Part shown: positions 8,145 through 22,566 of the stretch, in pieces
How the letters are laid out: each line of letters opens with the position of its first letter
Position numbering within the stretch: the stretch's first letter is position 1
Origin: Perkinsus chesapeaki
Taxonomy: Eukaryota; Perkinsozoa; Perkinsida; Perkinsidae
Assembly: GCA_013115145.1 (NCBI GenBank)
Contig: JAAPAO010000576.1
Coordinates: 1 to 22,566 of the forward strand
DNA length: 22,566 nt
Direction: 5' to 3'
Notes under the pieces: generated by a model
Told to the model about the DNA's origin: nothing
Databases searched by the model: none
Seen by the model: the letters and a program-made list of their open reading frames with translations, nothing else
Position numbers and translations under genes: made by a program

Positions 8145-9289
8145 GGGCTGGTCCGACTGGCAGCGCTCCTCACCTGACGAACCTCTTGGCAATCCTGACC
8201 TACAAACAACCGAAGATGATGCAATACGTAAGCGAGCACTGAAATAAGGAGGAATAATCACAGTATTTCGAACAATCGCACTTTCGGACCGTTTGTGGGT
8301 CCTTGGGCCGTTAAGTGGGCGCGTGGGGCGGCTGTGATGAGCCGACTGAGAATATCGTAACGAATGCCGCTCGGACTCGATGTTTTCCAGGATGGCCACC
8401 AAACGCCCTATCAGTTCTGATCGAGCAGCTCTCGATCAACCTCGGACGTAAATCTAAATTGAGCCAATTGGATACTCTGACAACCGGTTTTGTTAATTGC
8501 TACCAATAGGCAATGCAGCACAATTCGCAAACTCTATATAGGCCACCTCAAAACTTTTTATTAGAGCTTAATTATCGGAATAGTAGGCTGTAGATCGTGC
8601 AGTGTGGGAGGTGGTCCGATGAGTGTGATGATGATAGTTGGTCAATTTAATTGTTACTTTACGAGGCCATGAAGTCTGAGATGTCAACGTCATCCAACCC
8701 GGGTGAACATTGACGGTGTCTTGGTCAGGTAAGAGGAGAAAACTAGATTCGATGGTGGGCGGTGCGCTCTTGTCGATATGGCTCTTGATGATGATTTATG
8801 CCCGAAACGATCGGTCGATGGTGGCCCTTGGCAACGAGGGGGGCAATCGAAAAGTTGACGACTGGGCGGACGAGTTCAAAGAATAGAGGTTCCCCGCGGT
8901 GCGGAGTTTTGAGAAGATGTGGGCGTTTCAGGACGGTCTGCTGCCCTGTGTCGCGATAGAAGGGCTCGGCCAAGGGTAACTGATTTGGTGATTCTTCTGC
9001 ACGCATGCGCAACGAACTATCTTAGATGTTGATATAATATAAATGTTTCTGACGTATTTCCTAGCTGAGTTGTTGATGTACATAACAAAGCTAAATGATA
9101 ATGAAGACTACCTCAGCTGCTTGCAGAGCAGTGCCACTGCCTGCGAAACGGTTTTAGCAGACTGCCAATGCGATTTCGTACCTTGGCTTCTCGTGGCCGG
9201 CGAGGTTTGCTGCTGTCCGTGCCGGCAGATCTCCTTTAAAATGCACCGTCTCTCTAAAGCCACTTACGTGCACCCATTGTCTTATCTCT
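8145..9289. other. Stretch without a supported gene
   Basis: Both strands show short open frames, and no frame has a recognisable domain. The best candidates are an 89-codon minus frame at 8743-9012 and a plus frame around 8755-8980 interrupted by one TAG. An AT-rich segment at 8520-8660 and the absence of conserved motifs suggest intergenic DNA, possibly with the promoter of the carboxylase gene that begins at 9290. Confidence 0.45.
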
Positions 9290-11247
9290 ATGGCCGATCA
9301 ACCTGCAGTGGATGATGCCAGGTCGGACCTGGACGCTCGCCTTGCTTCCGTGATGAAGGCTTCTCCGGCGGTCGTCGAGAAACTGAGTGAGGTTTGCTGG
9401 CTTACGGCCATCGTGCTCATACCGCTCCTTTGTAGAATCACGAGGGAAGATGCTGGCACGCGACCGTCTCGCGCATCTGGCTGACGAAGAGAATGGATCG
9501 ATTCTTGAGCTCAGCACCCTCGCCGCCGACGGCCTCTATGAAGGCCGATTCCCCAGCGCTGGACTCGTGACCGCTATTGCCAAGGTGCGCGGGCAAATGT
9601 TCGACTTTGGTGATAGTTGAACTAGGTTTGCGGCGTGTGGTGCGCAGTTATGATCAACGAAGGCTCTACGATGGGCGGTACTTGGGTTGGTCTCTCCTGC
9701 GAGAAGGTAAATCTTGGGTGAGCTGGTCGGTCATTCAGCAAGATATATTTGTATGTAAAGTGAGGGCAAGAATGGTCGTCATTGTTCTCCCCTCGCGGAC
9801 GTATTAATTTCCCGGCTGCTGTATCGGCCAAGTTCTCACCTGACACACAGTTCACTAAAAATAGAACTGTTAAGTCGATCGATTCCCAATCCCTACTAGC
9901 GCCCTCCCTAGGCACTCCGTCTCCAAGAGATAGCGATGAAGCTCGGTCTACCAGCACTGTAAGCAGAAGCAGCAGCAGCATCTTTTCTGTCGCCATCGAC
10001 TCAGCATTAGTTACATAGTCGATTCCGGTGGAGCATTCTTGCATACTCAAGCGGAGACATTCCCAGAAAAATTCGGGCGCATTTTTGCCAACGAAGCTAA
10101 GATGTCCGTAAGCCCTGCCCTTCACCGCGTGTGTTCGATGAGCCCTGGCCGCCGCCCCACAGGCGCAGGGAAGACCTCAGCTGGCAGCAGTGGTCGGCAT
10201 GTCGACAGCTGGAGGGGCTTACGTAATGACAAAGATCGATCTACGGGCTAGAAGTGTCAGATCCCTGCCATGTGCGACGAGATTGTCATGTGCGAAACAA
10301 ACGGCACAATTTACCTTGCGGGTCCCCCGCTGGTCAGAGCGGCCACAGGAGAAGTCGTCACCGAACAGGATCTTGGCGGTGCAGTTGTCCACAACAACAT
10401 CAGTGGTAAAAGGTTCAACCCGTGTAGAGGGCCAGGTATCTCTCAGGCGTGTCCGACCAGATTTCACCTCTGCCGCAAGGTTGCAAGGGCCCGGTCCCCC
10501 TGGAGGTCGAGAAGTCGGCCATTGCTATGTTGAGGCAGCTGACAGAAGCCCACTGTGAAAGATTTAAAAGCTCTTTTGTCACTCCATTGCCGACCATTGA
10601 ACGAGGCAAGAACCATCCTAGAGATGCAATAGAAGTAAATACAACTCTCGGGAACGCAGGCAGTCTTGGTTCAGCTCCTGGACGAGCTGCTAGATGGAGG
10701 TGTCACGAAAGGCTTCAAAGAGTTCATGCCCGACGCTGGTCAGGTGGGGACAAGCACAATCCACTTTGTCAGATGTTGCATCAGTCTATCCTTGCTGGTT
10801 TCGGGCAACTAACGGCCCACGGTGGCGAAGTTGCATTCATGGTCGGCCGGAGTGGGCAGTTGTCGAGAGAAGATGCCCAGAAGGGGGTGAGTATCCTCCG
10901 CGCTTCGTGATGGCACGCTTTGGTAGATTCGTTTTATAAAAATGCTGAACAAGAAGGCCGCCCGATTCCACCATCTCTGCCTCGTTGTTGTCCACACCAA
11001 AAGAGTCTTAAACGAGGACGATCGCGCCAGCGCGGAGTTTTATAGGAAGCTCCACTTGATCAAGGTCCCGAAGATCGCCGTTGTTACCGGAGATAGTTTC
11101 ATAAATGCCAAATTGCCCAGCCTAAGAACTGCCCGAGTACGCCCGATGAAGCCAACGGTATCTTTCAGCCACTCTTCCTCAGTTGGCTCTCCCAGCCTCC
11201 CCGACGGCGAGCTGCCTGGATTTCGCATTTCGGTTTCAATGGCCTGA
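9290..11247 (+). CDS. MCCC2: Methylcrotonyl-CoA carboxylase beta-like carboxyltransferase, C-terminally degenerate
   Basis: Splicing 11 exons gives about 456 residues: 9290-9386, 9436-9584, 9626-9685, 9739-9800, 10005-10107, 10163-10222, 10261-10405, 10447-10634, 10660-10743, 10785-10886 and 10927-11247. All joins are GT-AG and frame-consistent. The product follows MCC beta order: GKMLARDRLAHLADEENG, LELSTLAADGLYEG, VMINEGSTMGGTW, YIVDSGGAFLHTQAETF, FGRIFANEAKMS, VVGMSTAGGAYIPAMCDE, GTIYLAGPPLVRAATGE and DLGGAVVHNNISGVSD. These form the acyl-CoA-binding half of the carboxyltransferase. Beyond about residue 225 similarity weakens. VPKIAVVTGDSF marks the expected second glycine-rich site, but the glycine loop and the following conserved segment are missing, and the product is shorter than the usual ~540 residues. 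No mitochondrial presequence is evident. The last exon overlaps a minus-strand gene. It may be a decaying gene or a repurposed paralogue; a sequence error is also possible. Confidence 0.8.
9801..10004 (+). other. Long (204-nt) intron of the carboxylase gene
   Basis: The flanking exons read ...IVLPSRT and ISYIVDSGG... across GTATTA...CGACTCAG, with correct phase (2 + 1). All other introns of this gene are 25-55 nt. A CAG-rich run near 9963-9982 makes the antisense strand encode a leucine run resembling a signal peptide (ATG near 10000); I regard that as fortuitous. Confidence 0.65.
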
Positions 11248-11564
11248 AGCCACCGATGCTTATAAAGGTAGATGAAGTTACTAATCGATTCACTTCTGGC
11301 GCCAGATACCGCTCTCCTTCTCGACGATGGCGTGATCGACGCTCGGGACACTAAGTTGGTTGTGACGCAATGTGCCAGCATATGCAGGCAGCGTTCTGTT
11401 TCCGCATGTCTGTAGACTTTTTCAATCGTCCTTGATGCGTCTTGTTCCCCGAGTCTCAACACCTCGATATCACCGTCTACTAGTTCAACACAAAACGCTG
11501 ACAACGGCGAGAATCAGCCACCACCGCATGTGTCACCGTGAAATCGTTTCAAAACCCTCTTCAT
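11040..11564 (-). CDS. Small unrecognised protein, two exons
   Basis: ATG at 11564 begins a 28-nt first exon (MKRVLKRFH), joined across a 39-nt intron (11498-11536, GTGACA...TTGTCAG) to a long exon ending at 11040. The predicted product has about 161 residues, with FCVELVDGDIEVLRLGEQD near the N-terminus, a basic Ser/Arg-rich middle and EPTEEEWLKDTVGFIGR toward the C-terminus. I recognise no domain. The last ~200 bp are antisense to the final exon of the carboxylase gene, so either the two transcripts overlap tail to tail or one model runs too long. Upstream, only 28 bp separate it from the end of the thioredoxin-fold gene on the same strand. The intron fit supports a real gene; function unknown. 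Confidence 0.45.
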
Positions 11565-11592
11565 GGAACCGATCAGCTGAAAGCGGACACCT

Positions 11593-12436
11593 CAGTCGAA
11601 TACCGAGTTATAACGGCCCGTAAGAGAAGGCTCATAAATGCTTTCGGCGGAGCAGACGCTGAATCAACTCCTCACTTCGTCGTCATCGGCATAGAAATAA
11701 GGAAACCTATCCTCTCGTCCGCTGGTCACATCTTCCATCAGTTTTCCCATTTTGTCGTAGAAATAGGCACGAGGATAGTACTTGCTGGTGTTCACCACTG
11801 GAGTCCTAGAACGAACAAATGCAAACCGCCAGTTTGAAGCGTTACAGTTCGTCTGGTAATTCTCGGAGATTGCCAGCGTCCAGCATAACAAAGTGCCTAA
11901 AAGTCTGCTGGTGGAGCTCCTTCATTATGAGGCACTTACCCGGCTAACAACTGTACGTCGATCGAGCTACGGACTCTAGCGGCAAGCTGCCGACTTGCTG
12001 AGGACCAATGCTGGTGAACAACCGCCATGATAGGCTTCCTTGTACCTAAGTCGAGGAAGCATTCGAGAATCGAATGGAGCAAAGACCGGAATGGCTGTGA
12101 GAACATTCACACCGTGGGGTTAAGCTGAGTCGGGTTAATTAGTGATGGCAACGAACAGCTGACTGAGAAAGTCACTCTCATCAGAACGGTTAATGTGAAA
12201 CTTATACTTTACGCACTCAGCATTGAAGTAGACAAGAGAACTATGTCTTCACCAGCTTACGTTGAGCGATGGCTCTGGCATCATCGAAGTCACCCAGCCA
12301 ATCAATAACACTTTCGGCCCACCCAGCGCCGACATTCAAGTACGACCTGGTGGATTTGTTCCACGAAGTACGGTGTGGTACTACAGTCTTACTTTGTTCC
12401 GATGGTCATCCTAACAAGGCACAATAATACCATCAT
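11593..12436 (-). CDS. TXNDC12/AGR-type thioredoxin-fold protein with SxxS in place of CxxC
   Basis: Six exons (12436-12393, 12346-12261, 12045-11940, 11896-11846, 11805-11676, 11631-11593) join in frame to about 151 residues, close to the family length of ~170. The start ATG ATG gives a short hydrophobic leader (MMVLLCLVRMTIG). Then come VGAGWAESVIDW, DFDDARAIAQRTRKPIMAVV, HQHWSSASRQL, GHFVMLDAGN and a YYPRAYFYDKMGKL segment containing the usual Pro. The order matches ERp18/TXNDC12 and anterior-gradient proteins of the ER lumen. At the position of W-C-x-x-C the gene reads W57-S-S-A-S61, so both redox cysteines are serine and disulfide exchange is not expected. Introns are 40-46 nt except one of 215 nt (12046-12260). 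The last exon is uncertain: an unspliced read stops after DDDEVRS, and a one-base shift would give EELIQRLLRRKHL. No KDEL-type signal is seen. Confidence 0.78.
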
Positions 12437-13092
12437 TGGTTGGATGAAAGTACAATGCTATGAAGCTTATCTCTCACAGACACGACAGATTTCTGTTTCT
12501 CCATACGAAACCTTTCTACGCGTTCTTCCTGTTGTCTAGTAAGTATCATTCAGTTTCACAATAACAATGACGAAGTTTACAGAAACGCTTGTGAACCGAA
12601 CTTTGTCAAGAAGATGCGGGCCGACTATGACGCTGGAAAACGTCAAGCCCTTGAAGTGTTGCCAATCTTTACGAATTGATCACCATCGCAGATATTAGCT
12701 TTAATATATCGATAATTTATGATATCCCACGTTATCATGATAATCGCGCCAATTGCCTTTACCCGGTTCTTCTCGGTGAGTGTGAGCGAGTGACTACTGA
12801 GTAACCCAACACTGTTGCAAGTATATGGTATTTAAATCTACGGCGGCAGTCGGTACTGGCAAAGGTCTGGAGTCAAAAAAGAACGACTCTGGCAGCTGAT
12901 CACTTCTCACTCGCCGGCGGCAGGCCGGACCCTCCAAGGGCCCTCATCAGAGGATTCTCGAGCTGGTCTCCTTCTGGGATGCTATTTGTAGTGCCTGAAA
13001 ACAAACCAACGATCCAAGGAGCCCGACAGGAGCGTCAAAGGTTCCTTTTGCTTATTTGCTCTGCAGTGGAAAGATGCCTCTCAAACTTCCTA
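12437..13092. other. Intergenic spacer between two minus-strand genes
   Basis: I see no supported coding exon. The part near 12690-12740 is AT-rich. The 3' end of the beta-rich protein gene lies on one side and the start of the thioredoxin-fold gene on the other, so the terminator of the former and the promoter of the latter should be here. I find no defined motif. Confidence 0.5.
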
Positions 13093-14876
13093 TCAAATCC
13101 GACCACTCTTTGACCATGAACGAATACATTTTCGTGACACTGGGTGACTCCCCGCGACAAGTGGCATGCCCCTACCCAAAAGAGATGCCAGCGCCGGTGG
13201 CATTCCCGGCGTCGAGGCCGCGGATGGCTGGCTGCTGCTGTTCGACGAGTGATGTTGGTGACCGGAAGAGGAAGTCGGCGGGCCACCGTCTGAGCTTGGT
13301 TTTTTACCTACAATTCGTTCCAACTAAACCGCCACAGTTTCGAGCTCACCATCATCAACCACACCGATATCCTTTTCGACAACCTCAATAGGCAACGTGC
13401 CGTGCAACATCCTACCAGCAAAGCACACAGACACGTCGTAGTCGCCTGGTGGCAAGTCGCCACGAATCTTCACTGCCAACTTCTTTCCTACAAAATAAAT
13501 CCTTCCCCAGCTGCGCCCTTATCCCACCTTTTCTGATGCCTTCTGGCTTGAAAGTCTTCACAAATCCAGCGGGTATCGCCTGTGGGCTGTCCGGCGGTCG
13601 AGCAGCGCCAAGCTGAGGGCCTGCGGAAATGAACCAAAGCTCGACAGGACGGCGGTCCAAGAGAAATTCCATCACGTTTTTCGTTTGTCCGAAATTATTT
13701 CCCGTACTACGCACGCCACAATTAAAATTGTAAAATGCCCGAACAAGACTGGTGGTAATACCCTCGTGACCAAAGCAGGTCCACCTAAACCCAACTTCTG
13801 GACCGAACCCAGTCCTACTGCTGCGAGTCGTCGGTCTGCGATCGTGCCGCCGAAACACTATTTCCAACGCATTCCACATATCCTGCGGAATCTCCTTCTT
13901 CAACCCGACAACCTAAATCCAGATCCATGCCATCATCACTCTGTAGCCTACCACAGTGGTGCCTCCCTTGGCCGGAATACAATCTGGTTTAACGTAATGA
14001 ATTCGCTGGCCCTGCAGCCAATTCCCAGATATCGTCACTCCGCTCGAGAGGGATATTTTAGAGTAGACTCCGCTGGACAAAGCTCCGCTTGTCATCCTGG
14101 ATGTCGCCTAAAGCCCACCGTCAGCCCCCCCCCGAATTTGATCGGCTTACCTGTGACCACACACTGGGCATGCTGCCCGCCTCGCTGGGCTCCCAGGCCC
14201 AACAGAAGGTGCACTTCTCCCCAGCTGCCCGATTGCAAGTGCAAAAACTCGTCGGCATCGCGGCGGGCGGGCCGCTCAACTTCGGTGGCTCCAACGACGT
14301 CGGTCCGCCCCGGGCCAGAGCCGCCATCGGGTTCGTCTGAACGTAATTTCACGGCGCGTGACTTTGCAAGCCCTGAATGGTTCAGGCTGAATTCTTACCA
14401 CATTGGCCTGTGCTGCCAGGGAATGGGGAACTTTCGGTGCATTTGGCACGAAAAACGCCGGAGCTGGGTTCTCGAGGGTCGCCTGTTAGACGGAAAAGCA
14501 TTCATACGTCAACGACGAGGAACCTCGCTGCGAGTACCGTACTATATATACCGTAATATAGTACTATTATTTAACCCTACACCGACGCAATCACCCATTT
14601 CGCAGGCATCGGAACGCATATATATTTAATACAATTTCCATATACCCAATTTTCGAAAGAAATCTTACCCACCGCCCCCGTAACCCACTTTATTACCTCC
14701 AGCATGGAAAACATATCACTATTCCGATCTCCTGACTGAGAGCCCGACGATGTCCGACGAGGGACTGCGCTGGCTGCTGCTGCTGGTTGCTGTTGTGGGG
14801 GCTTCCCGTCAGCCGCCGGTACTGCTACTGCTGCTGCTGCCGATGCGTGCTGTAGTTTAGGTGGGGATGGAGACAT
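13093..14876 (-). CDS. Uncharacterised multi-exon protein with low-complexity ends and a beta-rich core
   Basis: ATG at 14876 follows an in-frame TGA directly. Exon 1 (14876-14697) encodes an Ala/Gln/Pro-rich segment ending FSMLE. After a 214-nt intron, further exons encode ATLENPAPAFFVPNAPKVP; a Cys-containing piece (CTCNRAAGEKCTFCW); and a probable beta-sandwich run: GVTISGNWLQGQRIHYV, IPAKGGTTVVVGLKKEIPQ, VDLLWSRGYYHHTGNNFG, PVELWFISAGPQ, KLAVKIRGDLPPGDYDVSV and LHGTLPIEVVEKD. A Ser/His-rich tail ends with a TGA at 13093. Introns of 39, 40, 42 and 43 nt are clear; the joins around 13770-13860 and 13180 are less certain. The GG-T-V-V pattern recalls IPT/TIG-like Ig folds, but I would not assign that without a profile search. 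The product is roughly 400 residues. A 314-codon plus-strand frame over the same bases is a shadow. Confidence 0.6.
14539..14564. repeat. 9-bp hairpin within the 214-nt intron
   Basis: GTACTATAT (14539-14547) and ATATAGTAC (14556-14564) are perfect inverted repeats with an 8-nt loop, inside the first intron of the beta-rich protein gene. It is a modest AT-rich hairpin with no known role. Confidence 0.6.
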
Positions 14877-15170
14877 TCAATTACACAACAAAACTTAGGA
14901 CGAGTAGTACAATAGAATTCCATGACTTGTAATATGGGGGAGCAAGATGGGGCAGGCTACAAAGGGAAGGACGGTAGTAGTAGGAAGACGGTTGAGCGAA
15001 AGCATCTACGTTCAACAAGATACAACCGTTGTAAGCAGTATGGCAAGATAGTGGCCAGACCGCACTGAAAAAGAAACCTGCCAAGCTACATGATACGGCA
15101 ATCACAACCTATCCTCGATACTGCCCCCCCATAAAAATGAAATACGACAGGAACGACTCCCCGTGGCGCA
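14877..15170. other. Short intergenic gap between two minus-strand genes
   Basis: About 290 bp separate the proposed stop of the YAK1-type kinase gene (15171) from the start ATG of the next gene (14876). Minus frames across it are open but lack domain signals. If the stop at 15171 is wrong, the two genes could be one transcription unit. Confidence 0.4.
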
Positions 15171-22093
<6,923 letters not shown>

Positions 22094-22267
22094 TCAAAAT
22101 GGTAAGAGGCGTCGCTCTGATGAGTAAGTAACTTAAACGCAAATACAGTGTGGTGGAAGAACAAAGCTCGAAAGTTCCAAAAAGTAGGGCTTTCTAGGGA
22201 GGTATTATTATCACCGCTTTCGTCGTTAGATCTTTTCTAATTGAGTGTTGAGTGTGCGCAACACAAT
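22094..22267. other. 174-bp gap between minus-strand genes
   Basis: This interval must hold the 3' end of the upstream gene and the promoter or 5' leader of the YAK1-type gene. I see no coding exon and no recognisable promoter element. Confidence 0.5.
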
Positions 22268-22566
22268 TTAATACTTAACATTTCTGTCCTTAAAGGGATT
22301 GGAAGCTCCAAATGATACCTGGAAGAACAAATAAGAAGATGTAAAGGTTAATCCTGTAATTCAACCCACAATACCAACAAGCATGCGCCGTGGTGGAAGA
22401 GACCACCGAAGAGACCGGTGACAACACCTTTTCCTGCAATTTGCACGAACGGATTTTCCTCGCCAACTGACCATAGACCTCCTCATTACTGCCACTAGTG
22501 GAACCCGTCGCTCCGCTCCAGTGTTATATTCCCATTTGATGTAGTAGAATAATGTGTATATAGATG
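22268..22566 (-). CDS. 3' end of a gene for a glycine-rich hydrophobic protein (truncated by window edge)
   Basis: Two terminal exons are visible. One runs from about 22477 to 22375 and reads GEENPFVQIAGKGVVTGLF then GGLFHHGACLL. It is joined across a 56-nt intron (22319-22374, GTATTG...TTCTTCCAG with a pyrimidine-rich end) to 22318-22268, which encodes VSFGASNPFKDRNVKY and a TAA. The glycine-spaced hydrophobic stretch suggests a membrane segment. I do not recognise the family. The upstream exon border is uncertain, because an in-frame TGA lies just above the exon and the likely 3' splice site is weak. The start lies outside the window. Confidence 0.5.

Noticed and set aside
9622-10125. A 167-codon minus-strand frame with a signal-peptide-like leucine run
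   Set aside because: It spans exons and the long intron of the plus-strand carboxylase gene. The leucines come from a CAG-type repeat in the intron, and the rest is antisense to conserved coding sequence.
13685-14629. A 314-codon open frame on the plus strand
   Set aside because: It lies antisense to a minus-strand gene with several clean short introns, has a Pro/Arg/Ser-rich composition typical of a shadow frame, and shows no domain.

Overview
The window is nuclear DNA of a unicellular eukaryote. Several genes are split by very short GT-AG introns (mostly 37-56 nt, deduced here from frame-consistent splicing that restores conserved motifs). Others are long single-exon genes for secreted proteins, and intergenic gaps are only a few hundred bases. 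My best guess is an alveolate protist of the Perkinsus type; this is inference from intron style and gene content, and no taxonomic marker is present.

Left third (1-8000): a direct duplication of about 1.9 kb (about 60-1940 and 5955-7955, offset about 6.0 kb) flanks one intact plus-strand gene. That gene (2598-5216) encodes a secreted, probably membrane-anchored S41-type serine peptidase. Each duplicate carries, on the minus strand, a member of an unrecognised putatively secreted protein family. The right copy is open for 381 codons (6790-7935); the left copy (782-1918) is broken by +14 and +5 bp changes. Each duplicate also has a 29-bp tandem repeat downstream of the gene and a second conserved minus-strand frame. 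Perfect inverted repeats with a one-base centre cluster here, two of them exactly where the copies differ.

Middle (8000-13000): an ambiguous stretch of small frames (about 7970-9289) is followed by a plus-strand, 11-exon gene for the carboxyltransferase (beta) subunit of a methylcrotonyl-CoA carboxylase-like enzyme (9290-11247). Its N-terminal half is well conserved, but the C-terminal catalytic half has decayed or diverged. It converges on a small minus-strand gene of unknown function (11040-11564) and a minus-strand thioredoxin-fold protein of the TXNDC12/AGR type (11593-12436), whose CxxC active site is SxxS.

Right third (13000-22566): three minus-strand genes lie head to tail: an uncharacterised beta-rich protein (13093-14876), a very long YAK1-family (DYRK) protein kinase gene (15171-22093) with an insert in the kinase C-lobe and a low-complexity tail, and the 3' end of a glycine-rich hydrophobic protein gene (22268 to the right edge). 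I see no shared pathway. The region reads as ordinary compact protist chromosome with one duplicated secreted-protein locus.
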